Assembly (NCBI RefSeq): GCF_021401135.1
Contig: NZ_JACBFO010000001.1
Location: 1 to 64,000 of the forward strand
DNA: 64,000 nucleotides
From: Azonexus sp. R2A61
GTDB taxonomy: Bacteria > Pseudomonadota > Gammaproteobacteria > Burkholderiales > Rhodocyclaceae
Reading direction: 5' to 3'
Part shown: piece by piece, positions 10,472 through 19,485 of the stretch
Position numbering within the stretch: the first letter of the stretch is position 1
Layout: each line of letters opens with the position of its first letter
Translations under genes and position numbers: made by a program
Notes under the pieces: generated by a model
The model's database searches: none
Seen by the model: the letters and a program-made list of their open reading frames with translations, nothing else
What the model was told of the DNA's origin: nothing

Positions 10472-11417
10472 AACCAAGCAAAAAGGCGTCAAGCAAAAGG
10501 GCGAACTGAAGACTGCGCGCATCCCGATCAAAATCGTCCCGGTCGCCGAGCCGCTCAGGAAGCCCGATTGGATCCGCGTCAAGGCCGGCAATAGCGCCGG
10601 CCGCTTCGGCGAGATCAAGTCCATGCTGCGCGAGAAGAAGCTGCACACCGTCTGCGAGGAAGCCACCTGCCCCAACATCGGCGAATGCTTCGGCCGCGGC
10701 ACCGCCACCTTCATGATCCTCGGCGACATCTGCACGCGCCGCTGCCCGTTCTGCGACGTTGGCCACGGCCAGCCCTTGCCGCCCAACCCGGACGAGCCGC
10801 GCGAACTGGCCGAATCGGTCGCCGCGCTGAAGCTGCGTTATGTCGTGATTACCAGCGTCGACCGTGACGACCTGCGCGATGGCGGCGCCCAGCACTTCGT
10901 CGACGTGATCAGCAACGTCCGCCAGCTGTCGCCGACGACCACCGTCGAAACCCTGGTCCCCGACTTCCGCGGCCGCATGGACGTCGCCCTCGAGGTCCTC
11001 GGCGGCGCCCTGCCCGACGTGTTGAACCACAACATGGAAACCGTGCCGCGCCTCTACAAGCAGGCCCGTCCCGGTGCCGACTACAAGCACTCCCTGGAAT
11101 TCCTCAAGCAGTTCAAGGCGCGCTATCCAAACGTCTCGACCAAGTCCGGCCTGATGGTCGGTCTCGGCGAAACCGACGAGGAAATCCTCGAAGTCATGCG
11201 CGACCTGCGCGCCCACGACGTCGAGATGCTGACCATCGGCCAGTACCTGGCGCCGTCCGGCCACCACCTGCCGGTGACGCGCTACGTTCACCCGGACGTG
11301 TTCAAGATGTACGAAGAAGAAGCGAAAAAGATGGGATTCTCCGGCGCGGCCTGTGCGCCGATGGTGCGTTCGTCCTACTGGGCCGACCAGCAGGCGCACT
11401 CGGCCGGCGTTTCCTGA
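10464..11417 (+). CDS. lipA: Lipoyl synthase LipA (radical SAM)
   Basis: Inserts two sulfurs into protein-bound octanoyl groups. The 317-residue protein has the auxiliary 4Fe-4S ligands Cys64, Cys69 and Cys75 ([12 protein letters not shown]) and the radical-SAM CxxxCxxC at Cys90, Cys94 and Cys97. The C-terminal RSSYWADQQ carries the conserved RSSY serine. A Lys-rich N-terminal extension (about 35 residues) is common in betaproteobacteria. Start ATG 10464 overlaps the lipB end. A TGCGGTCAAC element and a terminator follow. Confidence 0.97.
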   Translation: MAETKQKGVKQKGELKTARIPIKIVPVAEPLRKPDWIRVKAGNSAGRFGEIKSMLREKKLHTVCEEATCPNIGECFGRGTATFMILGDICTRRCPFCDVGHGQPLPPNPDEPRELAESVAALKLRYVVITSVDRDDLRDGGAQHFVDVISNVRQLSPTTTVETLVPDFRGRMDVALEVLGGALPDVLNHNMETVPRLYKQARPGADYKHSLEFLKQFKARYPNVSTKSGLMVGLGETDEEILEVMRDLRAHDVEMLTIGQYLAPSGHHLPVTRYVHPDVFKMYEEEAKKMGFSGAACAPMVRSSYWADQQAHSAGVS

Positions 11418-11421
11418 TTGC

Positions 11422-11431
11422 TGCGGTCAAC
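11422..11431 (+). repeat. TGCGGTCAAC interspersed element, 4 bases past lipA
   Basis: Variant copy of the TGCGGTCGAC element described in the findings, in the short gap between the lipA stop and its terminator. Confidence 0.6.
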
Positions 11432-11446
11432 CGCGCTGCGCACGAA

Positions 11447-11473
11447 AAAATCCCCGGCCTGACCGGGGATTTT
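11447..11473. terminator. Bidirectional terminator between lipA and a lipoprotein gene
   Basis: AAAATCCCCGG (11447-11457) pairs with CCGGGGATTTT (11463-11473) around a 5-base loop. The A run on one side and T run on the other let it serve both convergent genes. Confidence 0.88.
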
Positions 11474-11477
11474 CACA

Positions 11478-12005
11478 TCAACGAACACCCGGCGGCGGGG
11501 CCGGCGGTTTGCCGCTGGGCGGCGCCGGAATTTTCGCCTCGTCGGCGGACACCGGACGCGAATAGGTCATGTTGCCGGCCACCGGCACGCGATGACCCTT
11601 GGCATACATGCACTGGATATAGGCATTGTCATACTGGCGCTGCGTGCCGATGCCTGAACTGCGCGAGGCATCCGCACCGGCCGCCGTGCCGGCCAGCAGA
11701 CCGACACCGGCCCCCACCCCCGCACCCCGACTATCGCCACCGATCGCCGCCCCGGCCAGTGCGCCAACGGCAGTACCAACCGCAGCACTGGTCAGCGCCG
11801 ACTCCTGACGCGCCTGCGTCGCCGACTTGCCGCCGATCATCCGCATGGCATCGTCTCGGCACCACACATCGTCGGCACGAAAACTCTCGATGCTGCGGCC
11901 GGTACCCGGCAACACCATCACCGATGGCCCGGTAGGAATCGTCGTACAGGCACCCAGCAACAACAGCAGCGGCACGACGGCGAGTTTACGGGAAATGACG
12001 GGCAT
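11478..12005 (-). CDS. Glycine-zipper lipoprotein
   Basis: A 175-residue predicted outer-membrane or periplasmic lipoprotein. The signal peptide ends in the lipobox LLGAC with Cys20. Residues about 70-115 are Gly/Ala-rich with GxxxG repeats (AVGTAVGALAGAAIGG and similar), the glycine-zipper feature of SlyB/17-kDa type lipoproteins. The C-terminus is Pro-rich. Start ATG 12005 is chosen because it opens the signal peptide directly. It is 10 bases below the next envelope gene and probably co-transcribed with it. Function is unknown. Confidence 0.82.
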   Translation of the reverse strand: MPVISRKLAVVPLLLLLGACTTIPTGPSVMVLPGTGRSIESFRADDVWCRDDAMRMIGGKSATQARQESALTSAAVGTAVGALAGAAIGGDSRGAGVGAGVGLLAGTAAGADASRSSGIGTQRQYDNAYIQCMYAKGHRVPVAGNMTYSRPVSADEAKIPAPPSGKPPAPPPGVR

Positions 12006-12015
12006 GGCAGTCCTC

Positions 12016-12366
12016 TCACTGGGCGCGCGGCAGCACGCGCTGCCAGCCGCCCGGGCATTCCTTGACATTGGGGTAATAGGCCGAAGCCTCGGTACAGTAA
12101 TACCAGTAATCGCCGGCCGCCGGTTCGGCTGGCGCCACCGACTGCTCGATGTAAACGGGTGGCGGCGGCGGTGGCGTGACGATCACCGGGGTCGGCGGAT
12201 AGTAGTACCACGGCGGCGGATACCACCAGGGGCTATACACGACGGGCGCACCGATCACGACACCAACACCGACTCTGGCCCGGGGCGGATGTGCCCAGGC
12301 GCTGCCGGCCAGGCAGACGGCAATCACGGCGATGAGGAAACGGCTGATCTTCATTTTCAGGTTCAC
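12016..12366 (-). CDS. Small Pro/Tyr-rich secreted protein
   Basis: A 116-residue exported protein with a signal peptide ending GSAWA. A Pro/Tyr/Trp-rich low-complexity middle (PWWYPPPWYYYPPTP) is followed by a short C-terminal module, YWYYCTEASAYYPNVKECPG, with two Cys that could form a disulfide. This C-terminal module recurs in many proteobacterial surface proteins of unknown function. The start may be the Met at codon 5 (MKISRFL) rather than codon 1. Probably in an operon with the lipoprotein downstream. Confidence 0.75.
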   Translation of the reverse strand: MNLKMKISRFLIAVIAVCLAGSAWAHPPRARVGVGVVIGAPVVYSPWWYPPPWYYYPPTPVIVTPPPPPPVYIEQSVAPAEPAAGDYWYYCTEASAYYPNVKECPGGWQRVLPRAQ

Positions 12367-12438
12367 AGGCTTGTTGACCGAAAGATAGACCAGCCGTCGA
12401 CGCGTCGGCAGCGGAAAATTGCTACAGTTTGTAACGCC

Positions 12439-13734
12439 TTACAGCAGGTGCATCTGCCGTGCCGCGTCACGCAGGCCGCTACGGAAATCCGGATGGGCGA
12501 TGGCGATCAACGCAGCGCAACGCTGCTTGGCCGTCTTGCCGCGCAACTGGGCAACGCCGTATTCGGTGACCACATAGTTGATATCGTTCTTGCTGGTCGT
12601 CACGTGGGTCCCCGGCGACAGCGTCGGCACGATCCGCGAAATGGTGTCGTCCTTGGCGGTCGACGGCAGCACGATAAAGGATTTGCCACCGTTCGAGCGA
12701 TTCGCCGCACGCACGAAATCGGCCTGGCCGCCGGTACCGGAGTAGGGTTTGAAGCCGAGGCTCTCGGAGCCGCACTGACCGAGGAAATCGATCTGCATCG
12801 TTGCATTGATCGCGTGCAGGTTGTCATTGCGGCCGGCGATGTAGGGGTCGTTGGTGTAATCGACCGGATGCATCTCGAGCGCCAGGTTGCGGTTCATGAA
12901 GCGATACAGCTTGTTCGAGCCGAGCGCGAAGGTCGCCAGCATCTTGCCCGGGTGCAGGTTCTTGCGACGGTTGGTGATGACCCCGGCCTCGATCAGCGTC
13001 AGGATGCCGTCGCCGATCATTTCGGTATGGATGCCGAGATCGCGCTTGTCGGTCAGTTGCATGACCACCGCGTCAGGAATGCCGCCATAACCGATCTGCA
13101 GCGTCGCGCCGTCCGGGATCATCTCGGCAACGTACTTGCCGATCGCTTCCTGGACCGGGCCGATCTTCGGCAAGCCGACTTCCATGATCGCATCGTCGCT
13201 CTCGCACAAGGCGGTGACCTGCGACACATGCACATGACAGGCGCCGAAGGCGAACGGCACGTTGGGATTGACCTCGAGGACCACCGCCCGCGCCCGCTCG
13301 ATCGCCGCCATCGTGTAGTCGGCGGCCAGTGCCAGCGAGAAATAGCCGTGCTCGTCCATCGGCGAAGCCAATGCGAAGACGACATCGGACGGGGTCTGCG
13401 CGCGCCGGATCAGCGACGGCAGTTCAGAGAAGTAGGCCGGCACGAAATCGATCCAGCCTTCGCTGCCGCCCTGGCGTGTCGCACCGCTGAAAAAGTAGGC
13501 GGTATGCCGGACATGTTCGGCGGTTTCCGGATCGAAATACCCGTACTTGCGCACCGGCAGAATCTGCGACACCTGAACGTCGCGAAAATCGCGGCGGGCA
13601 TCGGACAAGGCACTCAGCAGGGCCGGCGGCTCACCGACGGCGGTCGGCACGACGATGGTGTCGCCATCGCGAACGACACGCACGGCATCGGCGGCGGACA
13701 GGCGTTTCTGCTGGTACTGGGCGGCAAACGACAT
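12439..13734 (-). CDS. Acetyl-CoA hydrolase/transferase family CoA-transferase
   Basis: A 431-residue class I CoA-transferase of the acetyl-CoA hydrolase/4-hydroxybutyrate CoA-transferase family. These move CoA between acetyl-CoA and an acid through a glutamyl-CoA intermediate. The likely catalytic Glu is in GIHTEMIGDG and the oxyanion/Gly-rich region is near GYGGIPDAV. Length fits the family. The acid substrate cannot be read from the sequence. Monocistronic. The 83-base upstream gap holds a 6-bp hairpin (13757-13772). Confidence 0.88.
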   Translation of the reverse strand: MSFAAQYQQKRLSAADAVRVVRDGDTIVVPTAVGEPPALLSALSDARRDFRDVQVSQILPVRKYGYFDPETAEHVRHTAYFFSGATRQGGSEGWIDFVPAYFSELPSLIRRAQTPSDVVFALASPMDEHGYFSLALAADYTMAAIERARAVVLEVNPNVPFAFGACHVHVSQVTALCESDDAIMEVGLPKIGPVQEAIGKYVAEMIPDGATLQIGYGGIPDAVVMQLTDKRDLGIHTEMIGDGILTLIEAGVITNRRKNLHPGKMLATFALGSNKLYRFMNRNLALEMHPVDYTNDPYIAGRNDNLHAINATMQIDFLGQCGSESLGFKPYSGTGGQADFVRAANRSNGGKSFIVLPSTAKDDTISRIVPTLSPGTHVTTSKNDINYVVTEYGVAQLRGKTAKQRCAALIAIAHPDFRSGLRDAARQMHLL

Positions 13735-13817
13735 GGGGTCTCCTCTGTTATTTATGTTCGTCGGGCGACGAATACTGACACGTACGTTAACAGCCTTTGC
13801 TGACCGGGATCAAGAAA

Positions 13818-14987
13818 TCATGCTTGTTGCATTGCAGCATTCGCCCCCTTGCGATTGCTGCCGGCCACCATACGTATCCCGAACAGTCGGCATTCGAGCG
13901 GCCCGTTGAACAACGGCGTCTTGCGCGCCGGCTTGAGCCCGACCAGTTTGGGCAGCCGCAGATCGGCGGTGAAGAAATGACAGTTCCAACCGGCCCAGCG
14001 CTGCTTCAGCGCGCTGCCGAGCTGCGGGTAGAAGGCGGCCAGTTCGTCCTGTTCGCCGATGCGCTCGCCGTAGGGCGGATTGGTCAGCAGCACGCCGGGG
14101 TCGCCGGCCGGCGGTTCGATTTCCAGCAGATCGCCGCGGTCGACCCGAACACAGTCGCCAAAACCGGCTTCCTGCAGGTTGCGGCGGGTGGCGCGGACGG
14201 CCTTGTCGTCGATGTCCCAGCCATGGATCGCCAGCGGCCCAGCCGGCTTGACACGGGCCTCGGCGGCTGCGCGGATCGATGCCCACAGCGGCGCGTCAAA
14301 GCGTTTCAGCAGTTCGAAGGCGAAGGCGCGATCCAGACCCGGCGCGCGATCCAGCGCCACCTGCACGGCTTCGAGCAGGAAGGTGCCGCTGCCGCACATC
14401 GGATCGACCAGCGGCTCGCCCGGCTGCCAGCCGGACAGCTTGAGGATGCCGGCCGCCAGGTTCTCCTTCAGCGGCGCGTCCACCGTGGCCTTGCGGAAAC
14501 CGCGCTGCCACAGCGGTTGACCCGAAGTATCGAGATACAGCGTGCATTGGTTCTCGGTCAGGAAAACGTGGACGCTGACGTCCGGATGGCGCGTATCGAT
14601 GTCCGGCCGCTCGCCGAGGTCTTCGCGGAAGCGGTCGCAGACGGCGTCCTTGACGCGCAGCGTGACGTAGTCGAGCGACTTGAGCGGGCACTTGATCGCC
14701 GTCGTCACCACGCGCATCGTCCGCGACACGGCGAAATGGTTGGGCCACAGCTGACGCACGGCCAACCGATAGATGTCGTCTTCCTTGGCGTAGGGCCCGG
14801 TGACGATGTGCCAGAGGATGCGCGTCGCCAGCCGGGATTCCAGGTTGGCGCGGTAGCACACCGCCCAGTCGCCGGAAAAATGCACGCCGCCATGGGTCGA
14901 CCGCAACTCTTCGGCGCCGACCGAGCGCAACTCCTCGATCAGTAGTTCTTCCAGCCCACGCGGGCAGATCGCGAAATATTTGTTCAT
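13818..14987 (-). CDS. rlmL: THUMP-domain 23S rRNA methyltransferase, RlmL-like
   Basis: A 389-residue protein matching the N-terminal half of E. coli RlmKL (YcbY), which methylates G2445 of 23S rRNA to m2G. A THUMP RNA-binding domain (about 45-155) precedes a class I SAM fold with DPMCGSGTFLLEA (motif I) and the catalytic LTNPPYGERI. The RlmK half found fused in enterobacteria is absent, as is normal outside that group. hemJ ends 1 base upstream of its start, suggesting one operon. TGCGGTCGAC occurs at 14896-14905. Confidence 0.9.
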   Translation of the reverse strand: MNKYFAICPRGLEELLIEELRSVGAEELRSTHGGVHFSGDWAVCYRANLESRLATRILWHIVTGPYAKEDDIYRLAVRQLWPNHFAVSRTMRVVTTAIKCPLKSLDYVTLRVKDAVCDRFREDLGERPDIDTRHPDVSVHVFLTENQCTLYLDTSGQPLWQRGFRKATVDAPLKENLAAGILKLSGWQPGEPLVDPMCGSGTFLLEAVQVALDRAPGLDRAFAFELLKRFDAPLWASIRAAAEARVKPAGPLAIHGWDIDDKAVRATRRNLQEAGFGDCVRVDRGDLLEIEPPAGDPGVLLTNPPYGERIGEQDELAAFYPQLGSALKQRWAGWNCHFFTADLRLPKLVGLKPARKTPLFNGPLECRLFGIRMVAGSNRKGANAAMQQA

Positions 14988-14988
14988 T

Positions 14989-15405
14989 TCAGAAGGGTTT
15001 CAGCACGACGAGGAAAAGCACGACCAGCAGCGCCACAACGGGAATTTCGTTGAACACGCGGAACCAGACGTGCGACTTGGTATTGCGCCCGTTTTCGAAG
15101 TCGCGCAGCAGTCGACCGCAATAACCGTGATAGGCGAACAGGCCGAGCACCAGCACGATCTTGGCATGCAGCCAGCCGCCCGAAAAACCGTAGCCTAGCC
15201 ACAACCACAGGCCGAAAGCCACTGCCAGCACGCCGAGCGGCGACATGAACTTGTACAGCTTGCGCGCCATCAGCAACAGACGATCGCGTTCGGCCAGGCT
15301 GTCCGGTGCGACCATCGCCAGGTTGACGTAGATGCGCGGCAGGTAAAACAGGCCGGCGAACCAGGAAATGACCATCCACAGATGCAGGGTTTTCACGACG
15401 AGCAT
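14989..15405 (-). CDS. hemJ: HemJ-like protoporphyrinogen oxidase (CopD/UPF0093 family)
   Basis: A 138-residue, four-helix inner-membrane protein. HemJ oxidises protoporphyrinogen IX to protoporphyrin IX late in haem synthesis. The opening VVKTLHLWMVISWFAGLFYL contains the conserved histidine (His8) and is followed by PRIYVN. Start ATG 15405 has AGGAGA upstream and overlaps the preceding epimerase gene by 13 bases, so translation is probably coupled. TGCGGTCGAC lies at 15111-15120. Confidence 0.85.
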   Translation of the reverse strand: MLVVKTLHLWMVISWFAGLFYLPRIYVNLAMVAPDSLAERDRLLLMARKLYKFMSPLGVLAVAFGLWLWLGYGFSGGWLHAKIVLVLGLFAYHGYCGRLLRDFENGRNTKSHVWFRVFNEIPVVALLVVLFLVVLKPF

Positions 15406-16304
15406 GCGTTTCTCCTGATGGCATCCGCCAGCCCGGCATCGACAGTCGGATAGGCAAGACGCAACTTTAGTTCTTGTTTGAGACGGCGATTGCCGATCCG
15501 CCGGGATTCTCGCATGAACGACAACTGTACCGGCGACAGCACACCGGCCAGTTCGCCCCGCGCCAGACGCGGCGGTCGCGGCAGGCCGAAGGCGTCGGCC
15601 ACCTTGTCGAAGTAATCGGCCATCTTCAGTTCGCCGTCGTCGACCACGTTGTACACGCGATTGGCGGCCCCGCGCCGCAGCGCGGCGAGACAGGCGGCCG
15701 CCAGATCGTCGGCGTGGATGTGGTTGCTGAACACATCGTCGCGGTCGACCAGCGCCGGCAGGCCTTTTTGCAGCCGCTCGACCGGCAGGCGCCCGGCGGC
15801 GTAAATGCCCGGCGCACGCAGGATGGAGACGGTCACGCCAGTGCGCCGCCCCCAGTCGCACAGCACGCGTTCGGCATCGACCCGGCGCGCGGCGCGCGGA
15901 TTACTCGCCGCCAGCCGCCGCGTTTCGTCGATCGCGGCCCCGGCACAATCGCCGTAAACCCCTGTCGTGCTTACGTAAACCAGGTGGCGTGGTAGACTTC
16001 CGCCCGATCTTTTGCTCGCACTCAATGCGGCCAGCAGGTGGCGTGTCCGGGTGTCGCGCAGGCCATCGGCGGGCGGTGGCGCCAGGTGCAGGACAAGGTC
16101 GGCCAGGCCGGCCAGGCGATGCAGGCTGCGGGGATCGTCGAGATCGGCGATCAGCGGCCGGGCACCGGCGTCGCGCCAGGCGGCGGCCTTCTCCGGATTA
16201 CGCAGCACGGCGTAAACCCGGGCGCGCGGCGCGACGGAGGAAGCGAGCAGACGCAGGATGCGGCGGGCAACGTCCCCGCTGCCGACAATCAGGATGTTTT
16301 GCAC
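15393..16304 (-). CDS. NAD(P)-dependent epimerase/SDR family protein (YeeZ-like)
   Basis: An extended short-chain dehydrogenase/reductase of about 303 residues. The Rossmann motif near the N-terminus is ILIVGSGDVARR; VYVSTTGVYGD carries the Ser and Tyr positions of the active site. The substrate is unknown. I prefer the GTG at 16304: the upstream ATG at 16328 would leave only 8 bases to the divergent start at 16337. It overlaps hemJ and forms a probable operon SDR-hemJ-rlmL. Confidence 0.82.
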   Translation of the reverse strand: MQNILIVGSGDVARRILRLLASSVAPRARVYAVLRNPEKAAAWRDAGARPLIADLDDPRSLHRLAGLADLVLHLAPPPADGLRDTRTRHLLAALSASKRSGGSLPRHLVYVSTTGVYGDCAGAAIDETRRLAASNPRAARRVDAERVLCDWGRRTGVTVSILRAPGIYAAGRLPVERLQKGLPALVDRDDVFSNHIHADDLAAACLAALRRGAANRVYNVVDDGELKMADYFDKVADAFGLPRPPRLARGELAGVLSPVQLSFMRESRRIGNRRLKQELKLRLAYPTVDAGLADAIRRNACSS

Positions 16305-16336
16305 GCCGGCATTGTAGCCGACGATCAAGGGGAACC

Positions 16337-17350
16337 ATGAGCTACCAAGTCACTGTCCAGCCGAGCGGCCGCCAGTTCGCGGCCGAGCCCGATGAAAGCC
16401 TGCTCGACGCCGCTTTGCGCCAGGGCCTGACCTTGCCGCACGGCTGCCGCGACGGCGCCTGCGGCGCCTGCAAAGGGCAGTTGCTGGCCGGCAGTGTCGA
16501 CATGGGCCGCATCGAATTCCAGGGCTTGAAGCCGGAAGAAAAGGCCGCCGGACTGATTCTCTACTGTTGCGCCAAGGCGACTTCCGATCTGATCGTCGAG
16601 TGCAAGCAGCTCGGCGTCGCCGGCGATTTCCCGGTCAAGACGCTGCCTGGCCGGATCGAAAAGTTCGAGCGGCTGGCGCCGGACGTGATCGAAATCCACC
16701 TGCGCCTGCCGGCCAGCGAGAAACTCGAATTCCGGGCCGGCCAGTACATCGACATCCTGCTCAAGGACGGCAAGCGGCGCAGCTTCTCGCTGGCCAATGC
16801 GCCGCGCGCCGACGGCATGCTCGAACTGCACATCCGCCACGTGCCGGGCGGCCTGTTCACCGAGCAGGTATTCACCACCATGAAGGCCCGCGACATCCTG
16901 CGTTTCGAAGGCCCGCACGGCGGCTTCTACCTGCGCGACGACAGCCGCAAACCGGTGATCCTGCTCGCCGGCGGCACCGGCTTTGCGCCGATCAAGGGCA
17001 TCGTCGAGCAGGCCATCGGCGAAGGCAACACGCGCGAATTCCACATCTACTGGGGCGCCCGCGCCCGGGCAGACCTGTATCAGGACGCCCTGCCCGCCGG
17101 CTGGGCCGCTGCGCATGCCAATCTGCACTACACGCCGGTACTCGCCGAACCGGCAGCCGCCGATGCGTGGGCCGGCCGCACCGGTTTCGTCCATCAGGCC
17201 GTGCTGGCCGATCACGCCGACCTCGCCGGCTTCCAGGTCTATGCCTGCGGTTCGCCCGGCATGATCGACGCGGCCAAGCGCGATTTCATCGCGCAAGGGC
17301 TGCCGGAAGAGGAATTCTTCGCCGACGCCTTCACCTTCTCGGCCAGCTGA
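16337..17350 (+). CDS. ascD: Ferredoxin-type flavin reductase (CDP-6-deoxy-3,4-glucoseen reductase family)
   Basis: A 337-residue NAD(P)H-dependent electron-transfer protein. An N-terminal plant-type 2Fe-2S domain (1-95) has CRDGACGACKG and a fourth Cys in LYCCAK. It is joined to an FAD domain (about 100-200, RRSFSLANAP) and an NAD domain (205-337, AGGTGFAPIKG). Betaproteobacterial members are commonly annotated CDP-6-deoxy-delta-3,4-glucoseen reductase, but no sugar-nucleotide genes are nearby, so a general oxygenase or reductase partner is equally likely. The LysE gene begins 1 base after its stop. Confidence 0.85.
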   Translation: MSYQVTVQPSGRQFAAEPDESLLDAALRQGLTLPHGCRDGACGACKGQLLAGSVDMGRIEFQGLKPEEKAAGLILYCCAKATSDLIVECKQLGVAGDFPVKTLPGRIEKFERLAPDVIEIHLRLPASEKLEFRAGQYIDILLKDGKRRSFSLANAPRADGMLELHIRHVPGGLFTEQVFTTMKARDILRFEGPHGGFYLRDDSRKPVILLAGGTGFAPIKGIVEQAIGEGNTREFHIYWGARARADLYQDALPAGWAAAHANLHYTPVLAEPAAADAWAGRTGFVHQAVLADHADLAGFQVYACGSPGMIDAAKRDFIAQGLPEEEFFADAFTFSAS

Positions 17351-17351
17351 C

Positions 17352-17966
17352 ATGTTCGGTGTCGCCGATTACGGCGCCTTCGTGCTCGCCGTGCTGATTT
17401 TCCTGGCGATTCCCGGCCCCGGCAACCTGGCGCTGCTGACCTCGACGGCCAAAGGCGGCGTGCGCGGCGGGCTGGCCGCCGCCTGCGGCGTCATCCTTGG
17501 CGATCAGGTACTGATGTGGCTGGCGGTGGCCGGCGTCGCCGCCATGCTGCGCGCCAATCCGGCGCTGTTTTCGGCGATGCAGTGGCTGGGCGCCGGGTAT
17601 CTGGCCTGGCTGGGCCTGCGCCTGCTGTTCGCCCGACCGGGCAGCGCACCGGCGGTCAACATCCGTCCCGGCCATTATTTGCGCCAGGCGATGCTGATCA
17701 CGCTGCTCAACCCGAAGGCGATCATGTTCTACATGGCCTTCTTCCCGCTTTTCGTCGATCCGGCGCAGCACCGCGGCCTGGCGACTTTCGCCTTCATGGC
17801 CGGGACGATCGCCTTGCTGACGCTGCTCTACTGCGTCACCGCCATTGCGCTGGCCCGCCGGCTGGCCGACCGCCTGCGCGCCAGCCCGGGGATTTCACGC
17901 GCGCTGGAAAAACTGGCCGGGCTGGTACTGGTCGGCTTCGGCATCCGGCTGTTCAGCGGACGCTGA
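17352..17966 (+). CDS. LysE/RhtB family amino-acid exporter
   Basis: A 204-residue inner-membrane protein with about six membrane segments and the family signature FLAIPGPGNLALLTSTAKGG near residue 20. Members export amino acids such as lysine, threonine or homoserine, driven by proton motive force; the substrate here is unknown. It follows the reductase with a 1-base gap. Confidence 0.9.
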   Translation: MFGVADYGAFVLAVLIFLAIPGPGNLALLTSTAKGGVRGGLAAACGVILGDQVLMWLAVAGVAAMLRANPALFSAMQWLGAGYLAWLGLRLLFARPGSAPAVNIRPGHYLRQAMLITLLNPKAIMFYMAFFPLFVDPAQHRGLATFAFMAGTIALLTLLYCVTAIALARRLADRLRASPGISRALEKLAGLVLVGFGIRLFSGR

Positions 17967-17998
17967 AACGGCGCGGTGGATTTTTCGCCGCCACCTCC

Positions 17999-18008
17999 GT
18001 CGACCGCA
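17999..18008 (-). repeat. TGCGGTCGAC interspersed element between lysE-like gene and livF
   Basis: Exact minus-orientation copy in the 53-base gap between two convergent genes. It is followed on the plus strand by GCAATGCGGCC, which partly re-pairs with the element. See findings. Confidence 0.7.
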
Positions 18009-18019
18009 GCAATGCGGCC

Positions 18020-18724
18020 TTATTCGCCGAGATAGGCGGCACGCACCTTCGGGTCGTGCAACAGCGCGGTCGACGCGCCGTTCAACGTGATTTCGCCGCT
18101 TTCCATGACGTAGGCGCGCTGGCTGGATTCGAGCGCCAGCCGGGCATTCTGCTCGATCAGCAGGACGGTCATGCCGGCGGCCGCGACCGCGCGGATCACC
18201 TCGAAAATCTTGTGCACCATGATCGGCGCCAGCCCCATCGACGGCTCGTCGAGCAGCAGCATTTTCGGCCGGCTCATCAGCGCGCGGCCGATCGCCAGCA
18301 TCTGCTGTTCGCCGCCGGACAGCGTGCCGGCCAGTTGGTCCTCGCGCTCGCGCAGACGCGGAAAATAGCCGTAGATGGTTTCCAGGTCCTTTTCGATGTC
18401 GACCGCATCATTGCGGATGAAGGCGCCGATCCGCAGGTTTTCGGCCACCGTCAGGCGCGGAAAGACGCCGCGCCCCTCCGGCACCAGCGCGATGCCCTTG
18501 CGGACGATGTCGTGCGGCGCGGCATGGACGATCTTTTCGCCGCGGAAATGCACGTCGCCGCCGGCGGCATCGACCAGCCGGGCAATCGCCTTCAGCGTGG
18601 TCGTCTTGCCGGCACCGTTGGCACCGATCAGCGCAACGGTTTCGCCCTCGTTGACGTGAAAGGTGATGCTGCGCACCGCCTGGATGCCGCCGTAGGCGAC
18701 GTGGAGTCCGGTCACTTCGAGCAT
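18020..18724 (-). CDS. livF: Branched-chain amino acid ABC transporter ATPase LivF
   Basis: One of two ATPases of the high-affinity leucine/isoleucine/valine importer. The 234-residue protein has Walker A GANGAGKTT, signature LSGGEQQ and Walker B LLLDEPSMGLAP followed by the Q/H-loop. Its ATG overlaps the livG stop codon (TGATG), showing tight coupling. TGCGGTCGAC at 18398-18407 is read Ala-Val-Asp in an otherwise variable stretch (RNDAVDIEK). Confidence 0.95.
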   Translation of the reverse strand: MLEVTGLHVAYGGIQAVRSITFHVNEGETVALIGANGAGKTTTLKAIARLVDAAGGDVHFRGEKIVHAAPHDIVRKGIALVPEGRGVFPRLTVAENLRIGAFIRNDAVDIEKDLETIYGYFPRLREREDQLAGTLSGGEQQMLAIGRALMSRPKMLLLDEPSMGLAPIMVHKIFEVIRAVAAAGMTVLLIEQNARLALESSQRAYVMESGEITLNGASTALLHDPKVRAAYLGE

Positions 18725-19485
18725 CAGCCCCCCAGATACGCTTCGATCACGCGTTGGTCTTTTTGCACGACGGCCGGTACATCCTCGATCACCAGCGCGC
18801 CGTAGTCGAGCACCGCAACGCGGTCGCACAGGCCCATCACCAGTTTGACGTCGTGTTCGATCAGCAGCACCGTCGTGCCGTCGCCGCGGATGCCTTCGAT
18901 CAGTTCGCGCAGCTCGCCGGTTTCGGTGGCGTTCATGCCGGCCGCCGGTTCGTCGAGGCACAGCAGCTGCGGCTCGGTGGCCAGCGCGCGGGCGATCTCC
19001 AGCCGGCGCTGATCGCCGTAGGACAGGTTCCTGGCCAGATCGTCGGCACGCTCGGCGATATCGACGTAATGCAGCAGTTCCATCGCCCGGCTGCGGATCG
19101 CCGCTTCCTCGGCTCGCGTCGCCGCGGTACGCAGCATGGCGCCGAAAACGCCGGCGCGGGTCCGCACATGGCGGCCGACCATGACGTTCTCCAGCGCCGT
19201 CATGTTGCCGAACAGGCGGATGTTCTGGAAGGTCCGGGCGATGCCGCGCGCGGCCGCCTGCTGCGGCGCATCGGCGAGCAGCGGCGCGCCGGCGAAGTCG
19301 AAGCCGCCGCCGTCCGGCACGTAGAGCCCGGTCATGCAGTTGAAGAAAGTGGTCTTGCCGGCGCCGTTCGGGCCGATCAAGCCGTAGATCTCGCCGCGCC
19401 GGATGCTCAGCGACACTTCGCGCAGCGCCTTGACGCCGCCGAAGTGCTTGGCCACGGCCCGTGCCTCGAGCAGCACTTCGCTCAT
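18724..19485 (-). CDS. livG: Branched-chain amino acid ABC transporter ATPase LivG
   Basis: Second ATPase of the importer, 253 residues. Walker A is GPNGAGKTTFFN, the signature reads LSYGDQRRLEIARA, and Walker B is LLCLDEPAAGMNATE, the Met-Asn version typical of LivG. Start ATG 19485 overlaps the livM stop (ATGA). A longer reading from 19527 would run into livM and is not used. Confidence 0.95.
   Translation of the reverse strand: MSEVLLEARAVAKHFGGVKALREVSLSIRRGEIYGLIGPNGAGKTTFFNCMTGLYVPDGGGFDFAGAPLLADAPQQAAARGIARTFQNIRLFGNMTALENVMVGRHVRTRAGVFGAMLRTAATRAEEAAIRSRAMELLHYVDIAERADDLARNLSYGDQRRLEIARALATEPQLLCLDEPAAGMNATETGELRELIEGIRGDGTTVLLIEHDVKLVMGLCDRVAVLDYGALVIEDVPAVVQKDQRVIEAYLGG

Noticed and set aside
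13757-13772. Hairpin TTCGTC-GGGC-GACGAA upstream of the CoA-transferase gene
   Set aside because: Only 6 bp, in a short leader with no other support; probably chance.
11827-13803. A 658-codon plus-strand open frame opposite the CoA-transferase
   Set aside because: Antisense shadow of a conserved enzyme; no recognisable domain.
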